From Ascarosepion bandense (lineage: Eukaryota; Mollusca; Cephalopoda; Sepiida; Sepiidae), in the NCBI GenBank assembly GCA_037127315.1, contig JBBBDQ010000420.1, positions 3,534,001-3,598,000 of the forward strand: a stretch of 64,000 nucleotides of DNA, given 5' to 3'. Below are positions 20,641 through 32,049 of the stretch, piece after piece. Under the pieces are notes generated by a model, which had not been told where the DNA came from, searched no databases, and saw only the letters and a program-made list of their open reading frames with translations. Every line of letters begins with the position of its first letter. Position 1 is the stretch's first letter. A program made the position numbers and the translations under genes.

Positions 20641-23600
20641 ACTAACTTTTACAGTGTTGAATCCTTCCTTCAATTCTATCCCAACTTCTGAGTTTTACGT
20701 CCCTAGTTACCTTTCTCTCTTCAAGAATGACTCGAATGTCCATATGCATGGGCTTGGTGTTTATGTCAGTGAACATCTCCCTCTAGCTAGGGTGATCTCT
20801 CTTGAATTCCTAGATCATTCTTATATGTGTTTCCGTTTCTCACAACTAAGCTCGGTTAGCTATCTTTTCTTTCTCTAAAGCGCTCCCTCATCTTCTGACT
20901 GTTCCGTATTTGACAGCATATCTAATAATATTGAAAAGGCCATTTCTTCTCATCCATTTGCCCATATATTTGTGTTTGGTGACTTTAACACTGTTGTAGT
21001 GAAATATCCTGTTGTAGGAATGGGTATGACCCGGGTTATAAAAGACCGAGACTAGAACGAACTGAGGAGTCTTTGTCATTATGCGAGAGTGATCGTGATT
21101 ATACGAGAGACATCGTGATTATACGAGACTAATCGAGCTTAGTCGAGAGCCATCGTCATTAGACGAGAGTTAAACGTCACTAGACGGAAGCCTTCTTCAC
21201 CAGACGGACGCATACGTCTTATACAGAGATATTGTTTTCTTGAATGTTATACCTGTTAACTGTTCGTTAGTGTACGTATCTATGGTTTTATTGTACTGAG
21301 GTATAATAAATCTCTATTCCTATATCCTCAGTGTTAAGAATTATTTCTTGCACTGTTCTTTCTCTGTTTATCCCCTCTCGGGATATAACAAACAGCCACC
21401 ACAACAAGTGGCTGGAAAACTCTGTTACCGATCTTGCTGGTGTTCACACCATGAATTTTTCAATCACTCAGTCCCTTACGCAAGTGGTGAATTTCTCCAC
21501 GCGTTTCATAAATAACCCTAACAGAACTGACTCACTGCTAGACCTCTGTTTCATTTCCATTCCTGACTCATGCAATGCCAAGCAGCTCTGCCCTCTTGAA
21601 AACTCTGACCATCCAGTAATATCCGTTAACATTTCCTTCCACTCCCACTCCATCCAAGAAACTCAGACCAGCAGAATATCCTGCTGCTACCAAAGAGCAG
21701 ACTGGGATTCGTTCCGCGATTTCCTTTGTGACGTCACTTGGAACAACGTTTTCAGGTCTCCTCTTGTGTTAAGGCATCAATGCTTTCATCTAGCCGGGAA
21801 GTTGTGACTTAAATCCTATTCGTCGCCCTGATTCTCCCCTGCTTGATCGGCCGCTATTGCCCACCGGAATCACTTCTTCCGGTTTTATAGGAGCCATGCG
21901 TCGGACCATCACAGGCGTTTTTTGCCTCTGCTCGTAATGAGTGCAAGAAGATACTTATTGAAGCTAAGCTGCTGTTTACTGCCAGAATGAAGCAGCGCAT
22001 AGCATCCCGTAAGTTCGGCTTCAAAGACTACTGGCGGCTCTGTAAAAGTGTGCTAAATAACAGTAAACCCACAACCCCCCTCTAATCAAATAATTTGAGG
22101 TCCTCACCTCTTCAGCAGACTAAGTTGTGTGCTTTACTCCACCAATTCGACATTGGATTCATCTGGAAAATCTGCACCCGACTTCCAACCTAGAATTGAG
22201 TCCCAACTGAATGACGTCGACATGAACCCCTCGCTGGTCTCTAACATAATTTGACCCTCATAAAGCGAGACGAACAGACAGAATCTCAATCATAGTCCTG
22301 AAGAAATGTGCCCCTGAACTCTCCTCTGTCCCCTCCAAACTTTATAACTATTGTCTATCTGTGTCTTGCTTTCCTGCCTGCTGGAAGTCTTCCTCTGTGG
22401 TTCCTATATTTAAGAATACTGGAGAACCCTTATCGGCCTCCTACCGATTTTTGGCAACGTGTTCAAAGCTATTATCAACGCCGAGGTGGTTCAGCATTTC
22501 ACAGCCCACAGTCTCTGACAAACAGTATGGTTTCTACTTCACCAGGTCTACTGCTTATATGCTAACGACCATCAATGAGTATATATACCAGGCTCTCGAC
22601 AAGAAGGGCGAAGCTCAAACTGTTGCCCTGGATATTTCCAAAGCGTTTGATAGAGTCTGGTATGCTAGCCTTTTACGCAAGCTGCAGGGCTATAGTATAA
22701 CTAGACAATTGTTTGACCTAATCCAGTCCTTCTTTTCAAATCGCACAGTGAAGGTAATATTGAACGGACATACCTCCTGATACTATCATACGAACGAGGA
22801 TGACCGTCAAGGTTCTATTCTAGGTCCTACGCTTTTCCTGATCTTCATTAACAATGTAATCAGATCCCAAGTAGGCATATACGCTGACAACACCACCGTT
22901 TATTCTCGCCTCGATCAAAAATCTGCTGACTAAGCGAACCTCGCTGCCGAGCTTGAACAGGACCTCTAATTTGTGGCGGACTGGGGTAAGAAATGACTCG
23001 TAAATTTTAATGCTTCCAAAATGAAGTTGCTCTCCTTAACCATCACAGACAATCACTCCTACCCCCCCCCATTAACATGGATCAGGCCAGCCTCCCTAAA
23101 AGCAAAACATTACGCCTCCTTGGCTTCACACTCTCAGTGGACTTCAAGTGGAATGACTATATCGAATCCATAGCTAAATCCGCTTCTATGAAGGACGGTT
23201 CACGGTTTAGAGCCAGGATGTTTTTCCCGTCTGAATCCATCTTGCACATATATAAATCCACCATCCACCTGCCACATCTGGTCAAGTGACCCTGCTATTC
23301 ACCTCGGGGTTCTTGGCAAAATCCAACGAAGAATCTGTAATGTGATCGATCCCGACATGGCAGCTCAGTTGCAGTCACACGCTCACTAGCGTAATGTGGC
23401 TTCCCTGTGTCTCTTCTACAAATACTTTCACGGCTTCTACTCCAATGAACTTAGCTCATTGGTGCCCCCTATGTATGAATTTACTCGAGCTACTAGACTA
23501 GCAACTAGATCCCACCCTTTTACAGTGTAACCGATAAAATGTAACCACAACTTCTACTTCACCAGCTTCTTTTCTCGCACTTCCCGCCTGTCGAATTCCC

Positions 23601-23815
23601 TTCCTTATACTAGCTTTAATCTCCAAGAATTTAAATGTAAGGTTATCTCTTATCTCAGTGACTCGTACCCTTTCTCTCATGCTCTTTTCTTAATCCACTC
23701 CACTATCAGCAAACTAGTATTCTTCTATTACTCTTCTTCTGACACCTCCTATAACCTGTCCTTCTTTCTCATCACTTTCCTCCTTTGTAACCCCCTGCAC
23801 ACCAGTGGCAGTAAA
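20640..23815 (+). pseudogene. LINE-A, most complete copy: endonuclease plus reverse transcriptase, inactive
   Basis: A jockey/CR1-like non-LTR retrotransposon. The endonuclease part runs about 20640-21800 with 'SYMCFRFSQLSSVSYLFFL', then 'HIFVFGDFN' and, beyond a solo LTR, 'HHNKWLENS', 'LDLCFISIPDS', 'LENSDHPVISVNISF' (APE-type GDFN and SDH motifs). The RT has 'CWKSSSVVPIFKN' and 'SDKQYGFYFTRSTA' around 22380-22560, 'VALDISKAFDRVW' (motif with catalytic Asp) at about 22625-22665, '[17 protein letters not shown]' near 22808-22857, and then '[11 protein letters not shown]': the YADD box is YADN, removing a catalytic aspartate. The C-terminal thumb and RRNVAS-like block follow to about 23650. 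The terminal block 'gtaaccccctgcacaccag' ends in an A-run at 23813. Many stops and frameshifts are present. Confidence 0.85.
20992..21390 (+). mobile_element. Solo LTR inserted in LINE-A endonuclease
   Basis: 399 bp begin TGTTGT and end ATAACA (near-perfect terminal inverted repeat, TG...CA). They are flanked by AACAC (20987-20991) and AACAG (21391-21395), a 5-bp target duplication with one change. The LINE reading frame resumes directly after it (GDFN | SHHNKW), proving insertion. Internal promoter-like TATAAAAG sits at 21037-21044, AATAAA at 21305-21310, and imperfect ~20-bp repeats of 'atcgtgattatacgaga' at about 21090-21190. The 5-bp duplication and size fit a Ty3/Gypsy-type LTR. Strand is assigned from TATA/AATAAA order. 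Confidence 0.8.
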
Positions 23816-23894
23816 AAAAAAGAGTAGTATGTATGTATTACTTTTCCCTCACCCCCAGCTATGGTTTAATTAGTAAGCTTTGTATCTTTAAAAT

Positions 23895-24050
23895 CTTTAT
23901 TATCCTCCACTAAAATATATTATCCTCCACTAAATCTTTATTATCCTCCACTAAATTTATTATCCTCCACTAAATCTTTATTATCCTCCACTAAAATTTA
24001 TTATGCTCCACTAAATCTTTATTATCCTCCACTAAAATTCTTCGAATCTA
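23895..24050. repeat. Minisatellite, about 22-24 bp unit
   Basis: Seven or so copies of 'tattatcctccactaaat' with variable 'cttt' or 'aaat' extensions occur head to tail. Spacers are not unique, so it is not a CRISPR. Confidence 0.9.
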
Positions 24051-24457
24051 AAAATATATTCTGACTTAAAAAAAAAAAACTGCCAAATATTGTTAAACCT
24101 TAAAAATCAATCAATCCATCAATCATTATCTACACCCATGACGTTTCGACTGTTGAGCTCTCCGGCCATCATCAGGTGCATGTCAAACAAAGTAAAACTT
24201 GAGCATCGTCCAAACTTAAAAGAAAAAAAATAAGATAAATTTTACTGACATATTTAAAAATAATATTTATTAAATAAGCAAGAAAGCACTGGCACGCAAT
24301 TAATGCACTTGTAGCGATGGATTGGAAAAATATAAAATTGACTGACTTAAATAAAAAATGAAGCCAGTGCAAATATCGGGTTTAAAAGATGCACTTTAAA
24401 AATTCGGTTTAAATAAAACAAGAACGTGTCCTCAACTAAGGACAGATAATTTTTTAA

Positions 24458-24560
24458 GCGCTGCTTAGATGTGGCACAAGGTCTAAAGTATGAGGTACTC
24501 TGTGAGGATCGAACTCACTACTCAGTTGTAATGATTCTACAGAGACAAAAAAGTGTTTTT
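24458..24560 (-). repeat. SINE-C fragment (tRNA-derived)
   Basis: The minus strand has B-box-like 'gagttcgatcctcaca' and the family segment 'tagaatcattacaactgag'. The plus strand begins 'agcgctgcttagatgtggca', shared with copies at 26.15 and 59.7 kb. The A-box end is truncated. Confidence 0.6.
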
Positions 24561-24597
24561 ACAATTTTATAAAAAGCGGGTATTTCGGTCAAATTCG

Positions 24598-25236
24598 GAT
24601 GTGCTTTGTAGTGTAATGGATATCGTCTTGAAATGAGAAAACGTAGAGCCTAGTTCGAATTCCAATTAAATTCGTTGCATTCACTTAGGCGCAAATACCC
24701 TTGGGAAGCTATTAATTCATCTCTTCTCCCTCCAGTTATGGGTTAAATATCAGAACGGGTTGAGTTCTATAGCCTTAGTTGTCGACCAGTCTTTCGCAGA
24801 AAGAAATGGCAACCTACTGCAGGAAAGGGATGTGCGTTGTGGTCCAGTGGATATCGGCTCGGAACGAGAAATCGGGGAGCTGAGTTCGAATTCCAGTTGA
24901 ATTCATCGCTTTCACTTACGCGCAAATACCCTTGGGAAAGGTATTAATCCGTCTCTTCCTTCCAGTTATGGGTTAAATAACAGGACAGATTGCGTTCTAT
25001 AGCCTTGGCTGGCAACCAGTCTACCGCAGAAAGCAATGGCAAACTACTGTGGCATAATCCCCTGCCCAGTCAGTCATGTCTCTTTCGAGACATGATCACC
25101 CAAGCGTGTTTCACGTATGGCACTTAACTGACTGACTGACTACAGGAAAAACTTCTGTCTAGGCAGTCATATATCGAAAGAGACATGATCGCCCAAGCGA
25201 GTATTATATATGGCACTTAACAGACTGATATATCGA
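24598..25236 (+). mobile_element. SINE-A interrupted by a second SINE-A
   Basis: The outer, older copy starts near 24605 ('ttgtagtgtaatggatatcg') and runs to 24826. Its missing 3' part ('ctaggcagtcatatatcg...gacatgatcgcccaagcg') resumes at about 25140-25236. The break coincides with the ends of a younger, better-preserved SINE-A. Confidence 0.85.
24827..25139 (+). mobile_element. SINE-A nested in SINE-A
   Basis: A full-length copy starts 'gggatgtgcgttgtggtcc' and ends in 'actgactgac'. The flanks are CTGCAGGAAA and CTACAGGAAA, a ~10-bp target duplication with one change, as expected for LINE-assisted retroposition. Confidence 0.85.
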
Positions 25237-25371
25237 ATTATATGTTTCATTATCGTGTATTATCTAAAATAACTTATCTTTAGGTAGTTTGAGAATTTAC
25301 TAGGCATGTTCTCCATTATCTAAACGTCTTATACTTATTAATATTTAAACAGGGTGCGACGGGTAAATTGT

Positions 25372-25612
25372 CGCCAAGGTGATTCTTCTCGGTACTAACG
25401 TGGTTCCTCTTGGTGCTAAGGTGGTTGCTCTCGGTGCCAAGGTGGCTGCTCTCGTTACTAAAGTGATTGCTCTCGGTACTAAGGTGGTTTCTTTCGGTAC
25501 TAAGGTAGTTGCCCTCGTTACTAAGGTGGTTGTTATCGGTACCAAGGTGGTTGCTCTCGGGACCAAGTTGGTTGCTCTCGGTACTAAGGTGGTTGCTCTC
25601 GATATCAAATGT
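25372..25612. repeat. 21-bp minisatellite (about 11 units), in frame on both strands
   Basis: Units of 'actaaggtggttgctctcgg' repeat with small changes. Being a multiple of three, they keep several frames open: a 7-residue repeat TKVVALG on plus and ESNHLST- or PRATTLV-like repeats on minus. No start or splice context supports expression. Confidence 0.9.
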
Positions 25613-26144
25613 CACTCTTGACGAGTCAACGGCCAGCTAACTGAAAGTTGTGTTTCTATATATATATATACATCACCGTGGAGATGGTAACGAGAAATCA
25701 CTCTACTATCAACCCCAAGGATATTTATTATTCCCGACAAAAATGCTGAGAATACCTTTGACAGAACAAGTGAGCAACAGTGAAATTTTTGATAAATTTT
25801 AAAATAAACAAAATAGCATGCAGTTAACATCGGAAATAAAAAGTTGAAATTACTAGAGCAGACAATGAGGAAAGTGGGCATAGAAAATTTGACACACACA
25901 TGAAATTATGAAGTTAAGATAGCATTTAAGCAACCTAAACAGATTGTGTAAATGGTGTTTAGTGTAACAGGGATTAGAAGAGATAGCGAAAATTCAGAAT
26001 TTACTAAGAACTACAAAGAACAGGAAATTGTAGAGAGCCATGATCGACGGGAGAAAGAAAAATAAGAATGTGGGTAATAAGATTTCGTAAAAGAAAAACC
26101 TGTTTTGAAATTAAACTATTATTTTCTTGTTTAATATATGGTGA

Positions 26145-26290
26145 TTTTGCAAGCGCTGCTTAGATGTGACACAAGGCACACCCAGTGGTAAGGGACACCC
26201 AATGAGGATCGAACTTACGACTCAATTTTAATGATTCTAGTGAGATTAGCTTATTAACCATTACACCACTTCTAGATGCCCGCGCTGTCA
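26145..26290 (-). repeat. SINE-C, near-complete head
   Basis: The minus strand starts 'ctagaagtggtgtaatggtt' (A-box-like), with 'agttcgatcctca' (B-box-like) about 50 nt on, then 'cacatctaagcagcgctt'. The segment between the boxes is long, as in a class II tRNA-like or intron-bearing head. Confidence 0.65.
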
Positions 26291-26650
26291 AATATATGCG
26301 CTGTAATCAATCAAACTAAGTTCATTTAGGGGATCTATATTTCTTCAAGGATTAGGTGATCATCGCTCTTCACAACTTCAAATAGAAGGAATACCTCGAA
26401 GGCATCTTCCATGATGAATGTTGGAAATCTGGTATACACAAGATCATGGAATAGCCTGATATATTAAAGTCTTAAATAACATCGGTTTTGGACAAGATGA
26501 ACACGAACAAAGGACATGAGATTGTAATTGTAACAACCTTAGACAATTTCAGAATCGACAAGATTGCGAAAATAATAAATTAATTATATGACAGTAGATA
26601 CATCTTTGTAGCGCTGCCTAAGAAGCTATACTCACATGAATTTAACCTCC

Positions 26651-26962
26651 GTATGTGCGTCGTGGTGCAGTGGATATCGGCTCGGAACGAGAAATCGGGA
26701 AGCCGAGTTCGAATTCCAGTCGTATTCCTTGCATTCACTTACGCGCAAATACCCCTGGGAAAGGTATTAATCCGTCTCTTCCCTCCAGTTATGGGTTAAA
26801 TAATAGGACAGATTGGGATCTATATCCTTAGTCGGCAACCAATCTACCGCAGAAAGCAATGGCAACCTACTGCGGGATAATCTTCTTCTTAGTCAGTCAT
26901 GTCTCTTTGGAGACATGATCGGCCAAGCGTGTTTAACATATGGCATTTAACTTACTGATACA
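26651..26962 (+). mobile_element. SINE-A, full length
   Basis: Head 'cgtggtgcagtggatatcgg', B-box-like 'gagttcgaattccagt', body, and tail hairpin with one change (catgtctctttggagacatg). It ends near 'ttaacttactg'. Confidence 0.85.
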
Positions 26963-27282
26963 AGAAGAAATGCGATATTTGTATTAGAATGCTATCAAAG
27001 CAAGCAATACACAGGGGATACATATTTTATCACTAACGTCTTTGCTTTTTGCATTAAACAGATATTTATAACTGTAAAATAACAGTAAACTGTATTATAT
27101 ATGCAGTCAACAACTGTAAAAATATAAAGTTTATTATTTATGCAGTCAACAAATTCAAAATAATTGTAAAGTCTATAACTGCAAAATAACCGTATAAATA
27201 AACTGTATAATATATAGGGTGTATGAAAAATAATTTTACAAATTTTGGAAGCCTTGTTCTTCACACCATAACAATATACAAA

Positions 27283-27362
<80 letters not shown>

Positions 27363-27373
27363 ATATATATATA
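27283..27373. repeat. (CA)n then (TA)n microsatellite
   Basis: Direct reading: a CA run to about 27330, then a TA run broken by 'gtgtg'. Confidence 0.95.
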
Positions 27374-27377
27374 TGTA

Positions 27378-27805
27378 TCAATCATTTCACCTCAAGTAAG
27401 GCGGTACCGCCACTGATGCGCAGGGGGCTACATAAGAGTAAAAAATTAGACACATGGACAGTGAAGAGAAAGACGAATCAGCTACAGGGGGTATCAGAGA
27501 AAAGGCAAGGGAAGGATGGAAACACAGGAATGAAGATAGTTGCGAAGGTAGAGAGAAAGAAAAAGAACAAGATATACGGGGTGATGTAGAAAGAACTGGA
27601 GTCAAGTGGATAAGAGATGTGTATTGACATTGCATTTAAATTCCTGGATAGTTGTAGCCATCAGGAAAACAAGTATATGGAAGAGAGTTCGACAGGCAGG
27701 AAGTGCGAGAAAAGAATCTGAGAGAGTAGAATTGTCGGCTGCATTTGGTTGATCTAACTGTAAATGGGTGAGATCTTGTCGCCAGTCTGGTTGCACGAGT
27801 AAATC
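27378..27805 (-). mobile_element. LINE-A 3' end, 5'-truncated
   Basis: The plus strand begins 'tcaatcatttcacctcaagt' and 'cactgatgcgcagggggcta' (reversed LINE-A terminus). The minus strand then reads LINE-A C-terminal pieces such as 'RFTRATRLATRSHPFTVRST' at about 27810-27750, with a frameshift before 'LSNSLPYTCFPDGYN'. It lies within the TIR transposon. Confidence 0.75.
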
Positions 27806-28407
27806 GTTTGTTTTTCAACTATTAAGTTTAAAGAAAGCTTACAATAGATGGCGCCGTGTGGTCCTGAAGACTAGGTTACATTTGTCATTCGTGTACATTT
27901 GTGACTAGTATGTTTCCAAAGTTTAACGTATATTGTCGTGAGATAATTGATAATTGTTTCGTTTAACAATAGTAGGATATTCATGTCGTAAACAGGCAGA
28001 TTTTTACATACAGCCGCGCGAATGTTAATGAACACGAGACTACACGGCTGTATAGAATTGCGTTTTCAAACTGAAGACAGCCGATTTATTCAACCTTTGA
28101 TGCTGTTTAAAGTCGCGTTCTAAAGACAGTATTCATGGCACCACAAACTATGGTAATAATCATTTGCGTCTACCGCAAATTTTAAACATAACAACTCAAA
28201 AACGTAGGATTTGTAGACATATGTTTACATGGACTTATTTTTGTTTTACTGTGAGGGACCCACTTACAAAGTTTGTAAAATATTCTGATACACCCTATAT
28301 ACAGTATATAACTGTCAAAAAACGAAGGGATATTAATGGTGCGAATCTATTTTTTTCTTACTATCTATCTAAGCTGTAATATTGGTTGGGATTCATTAAA
28401 CAAATTC

Positions 28408-28706
28408 GTTACAGTGCATATTGGCTCGGAACGAGAAACCGGGGAGCCGAGTCGAATTCCAGTTGAATCCATTGTATTCACTTACGCGCAAATACCCTTG
28501 GGAAAGGTATTAATCCGTCTCTTCCTTCCAGTTATGGGTTAAATAGCAGGACAGTTTGGGTTCTATAGCCTTGGTCGGCAACAAGTCTACCGCAGAAAGT
28601 TAATGGCAACCTACTGCGGGATAATCTTCTGCCCAGTCAGTCATGTCTCTTTCGAGACATGATCCCCCAAGCGTGTATCACGTATGGCACTTAACTGACT
28701 GACTGT
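28408..28706 (+). mobile_element. SINE-A, slightly 5'-truncated
   Basis: It starts inside the head ('cagtgcatattggctcgg') and keeps the B-box-like, body and perfect tail hairpin 'catgtctctttcgagacatg', ending 'actgactgactg'. Confidence 0.85.
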
Positions 28707-28965
28707 GAATTAGAACAGGAAAAGAATAATAACTGTTGTACGTTAGTGCCAAATGCATGTCAAACCCACAATACATAGGAAAAACTTTCAATTTTTCTCT
28801 TTATTGCTCTCTGTCAATACCATTATGCCAATACCCTACAGTTTTGTGTTTATCATCCGAGATAAGAAACTTAATATTTATGGCTGCATAGAAAACAAAT
28901 CCATAGTTAAATAGTGATTTATGCAATTATTTTAAATTTAAGCAAGTTTAAATTTAAGTTTCTGT

Positions 28966-28972
28966 CTTATTT

Positions 28973-29003
<31 letters not shown>

Positions 29004-29008
29004 TTTTG
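28966..29008. repeat. (TTTA)n microsatellite
   Basis: Direct reading of repeated ttta/attt units. Confidence 0.9.
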
Positions 29009-29639
29009 CAGTAATGTTCACCAATTACAAGGACCGTGGGACTACTCGGGCTAGATGGTTACATCAAGGGGTAGTTTATATGGATAATAAGGGAAGATAA
29101 TGGGTAACTCTAGATTTGAGAAGGTTAAGATTGTAGTGAAAGATTCTTTGGGGAGTCTGTTCCACAGGAAATGGATTAGCGGGAAAAAGCTGTTTGGGTG
29201 GAACTTACTTCTCGCCGAGAGGACATGGGTGGTTTGCTATTATATTTCTGATTAGTACCTTAAAACACTTCATCAGCACTTCTTGTGGGGGCATCTCAGG
29301 TGCTAGGCAATAAACTCAGTCCACTCTCACGAGAGAGGAATTGGCTGAGGATATGCCCTCCCAGGGCTTGGACTTAGTAGCAGAATCTAAGGAAATCTTA
29401 TTTATATAACCATAACAGAGAGTATACATCGAAACAATAAAATATCAGCTACAAAATCTATGCAACAACAAATGATATACACTTTTTAAATATGTCCCGA
29501 CCCCTGCTATTTACCTTGAACTCCTTTAAAAAAAAATAGAGCCACTAAAACACAAGGTGTTACAATGTATGGAAGAATTAGGAATAGAAATATTAATAAT
29601 GAATGAGAAGAGTAATCGAGAAGACAGTATATATCAATT

Positions 29640-29800
29640 CGCATTGCATTTAAATGTTTTCAGATTAAAGTTGGCTGGAAAGTATAGAGCAGAGTTCTAC
29701 AAGCAAGGAAACTATTAACATAGAACTTACGGTTACATTTAGCGAGCTCAGCTGTAAGTTAATGAGATCTCGAGGTCAGTCGAGTACTGTGCTTAAATTT
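29640..29800 (-). mobile_element. Probable LINE-A fragment
   Basis: 'gcatttaaatgttttcagat', 'gagttctacaagcaagga' and 'gtcagtcgagtactgtgctt' follow the order of the reversed LINE-A C-terminus at 12.4-12.6 and 15.5-15.7 kb, but are diverged. Confidence 0.4.
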
Positions 29801-30014
29801 TAAAAAAGTCTAGGTACCATAAATATTTATGGAAGACAGAGAGGGGTCTCTTGATTAACGGAGATAGGTTTAGTTTTGGCAGCATTAAAATTAACAAGCA
29901 ATCTTTTGTCCAAGATGACGACAAACGAGGTCGTTTTAGACATCGGCTGCATTTTAACTTTGTTAGAGTGATCAACCTTACTATCGTTATTATCGAGGCA
30001 ATATATATATATAT

Positions 30015-30965
30015 ATATACAGTGAATTACCTAGACATTACCCTAAACCTCGATAATAATTCCTTAACACCATCCAATAAAAACAATGAAATCCCTCATT
30101 ATATCAATATTGATTCCAACCACCTTAACGCCATTATAAAGCAAATACCGAGGACGGTTGATAATAGAATTAACCGATTATCTTCTAACCTTTGAATCTT
30201 TTTCGAATAATGAAAACTATATGATAAGGCCCTCCAAAATAGCAAATATAAAGATAAATTAACTTATTTAACACCCACCAGTAATCAAAAATTCGCTAAA
30301 GAAACATAGAAAAATTATATGGTTTAACCCCACGTTCTGTAGACTATCAACTAATAACATTGGTAAGATCTTTCTTAAATTAATAAGTAAACATTTTCAT
30401 GGAGATAACCTCCTGAGTAAAATATTCAATAGAAAACCTATCATTCATGTATCAATAATATGTATAACATTATTGGCTGCCACAATAACCAAATCTTGAA
30501 AAAGTGTAATGAATCCAGTACGGACAATAAAATGCTATTCTTACTGTAATTGTATATCTAGAAATAACTGTCTGGTTGAGGGTAAATGTAGATCGAAAAA
30601 ATGTATTCTATCAAGCCACCATCTACCCTAAGGAAAATAAGGAGAAATGTAATGTTTATATCGGAATTTCGGCAGAATTTGGAAGCAACGGCTTTATACT
30701 TATAGGCATTCCCTCACCAACCCTAGTTTAAGATACCAAACTGCCCTTTCCGGAAAATATTGGGGATTACAAAAAATAACTTAAATTCACAGATAAAATG
30801 GAAGCTTTTAAGCAAGACTAGGACATCTAATAGCTTAAGAGATATATGTAATCTATGTTTGACAGAAAAAAATTAATATTTTGAAATTTCAATACCAAAA
30901 TATACTCTTAAATAATTGAAGGGAGATCATAAGTATGTGTTATCATAGAAATCAGTATAAATTAT
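30015..30965 (+). pseudogene. Penelope-like element: RT C-terminus plus GIY-YIG domain, inactive
   Basis: The frame starting around 30020 reads 'NYLDITLNLDNNSLTPSNK', 'HYINIDSNHLNAIIKQIPRT' and 'NRINRLSS', the post-palm region conserved in Penelope-like RTs. After stops, 30306-30440 reads 'KIIWFNPTFCRLSTNNIGK', 'FLKLISKHF', 'LLSKIFNRKP', the linker seen in this group. A cysteine-bearing segment and then a GIY-YIG-like 'VYIGIS' (about 30650) with 'LRYQTALS' and 'ISMCYHRNQYKL' close the ORF near 30962. Many stops and frameshifts occur. No RT palm is present, so the copy is 5'-truncated. Confidence 0.75.
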
Positions 30966-31239
30966 AATAATTATCCTATTCTTCCAATTAGTCACAAGAA
31001 AGATTTTTTAAAAATTTGGCCAAGAAGTTACTTCCCCACCACCTACCACTACTAACTCAAGTGTCAAGCCACATACCTTCGGGGTGACCGCGATCTATCG
31101 GTCGACTAACTTGCTTATATCGAAGTGTATTTTCCTCCATTGATATTTGAAATTGTACTTCTGACTGCAATGTTACCTCTTAAATAAACGGGGGATGTAC
31201 TTATTAAGAGTTTGAAGATTAAAAGAACCCAACAGCAAT

Positions 31240-31548
31240 TTGTTTGTTGTGGCGCAGTGGATAACGGCTCAAAAAGAGAAATCGGAGAGCTGAGTTCGAA
31301 TTCCAGTTGAATTCCTTGCATTCACTTACGCACAAATACCCTTGGGAAAGGTAATAATTAATTAAACCTTCCTCCAGTTATGGGTTAAATAATAGGACAG
31401 ATTGGGTTCTATAGCCTTGGGTGGCAACCAGTCTACCGCGAAAAGCAATGGCAACCTACTGCGGAATAATCTTCTGCCCAGTCAGTCATGTCCCTTTCAA
31501 GACATAATCGCCCAAAGCGTGTATCACCTGTGTCACTTAACTGACTGG
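31240..31548 (+). mobile_element. SINE-A, diverged full length
   Basis: Head 'gttgtggcgcagtggataac', B-box-like 'gagttcgaattccagtt', body and a tail hairpin weakened by substitutions (catgtccctttcaagacata). Confidence 0.8.
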
Positions 31549-31594
31549 CTTTATTAAATTCCAATCGCAGCAAACAATATCAGTCGTGAAAAGA

Positions 31595-31770
31595 TTATTT
31601 TTTATAATCATTTTACCACAAGCAAAGAAGTACTGCCACTGATGTGCAGGGAGTTACATGAGAGGAGAGCGAGAATGAAGATCAAGATACAGAGGGTATT
31701 GGAAAAAGGATAAGAAAAAGATGGGAATTAAGGAGATAAAAGATGACAATTGACATTGCACTTATGTCGC
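31595..31770 (-). mobile_element. LINE-A terminal fragment
   Basis: 'ataatcattttaccacaagc' and 'actgccactgatgtgcaggg' are the reversed LINE-A terminus, followed by 3' UTR-like purine-rich DNA. It stops before the coding end. Confidence 0.6.
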
Positions 31771-32049
31771 GGCCTACCGAAGTCGTGGCCTGTTTTCCCT
31801 TTTAATAAGGATGGATCGTGGTCTGAGAACAAGCCGTCAGCCCACACTCGTCGGATGTTGATGGGTTTGACACAGCAGCTGGTCTTTCGGTTGACCTCTT
31901 CATCTGTAATCTCTCCTACTCACGTTGTGATTTTTGTTATTAAGAAAGTTAAGCTGAATTATCACTGGGGTATCTTAGCCAAGCTAATCCAAATTGAATA
32001 CGCGCAAACAACTGGGAAAATAAAACGGCACCAATTTTGGAAATAAAAT

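Larger units (their letters stand above)
27217..28295. mobile_element. TIR DNA transposon remnant with TA flanks
   Basis: The left end is GGGTGTATGAAAAATAATTT and the right end, read inward, is GGGTGTATCAGAATATTTTA. The inverted similarity continues to about 35 bp (both reach TTACAAA...AAG). TA lies outside each end (27215-27216 and 28296-28297), consistent with a TA-targeting Tc1/mariner-type duplication. The interior has no transposase frame and is interrupted by (CA)n/(TA)n (27283-27373) and a LINE-A 3' end (27378-27805). The subterminal motif 'catgtaaacatatgtc...tttttgagtt' recurs at 47.2 and 48.3 kb. Confidence 0.55.

Noticed and set aside
20654..22780. Series of plus-strand frames as separate small genes
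   Set aside because: They are collinear pieces of one LINE-A ORF broken by stops, frameshifts and a solo LTR.
23895..24050. Possible CRISPR array (regular ~23-bp repeats)
   Set aside because: There are no unique spacers, and the setting is a eukaryotic genome; it is an ordinary minisatellite.
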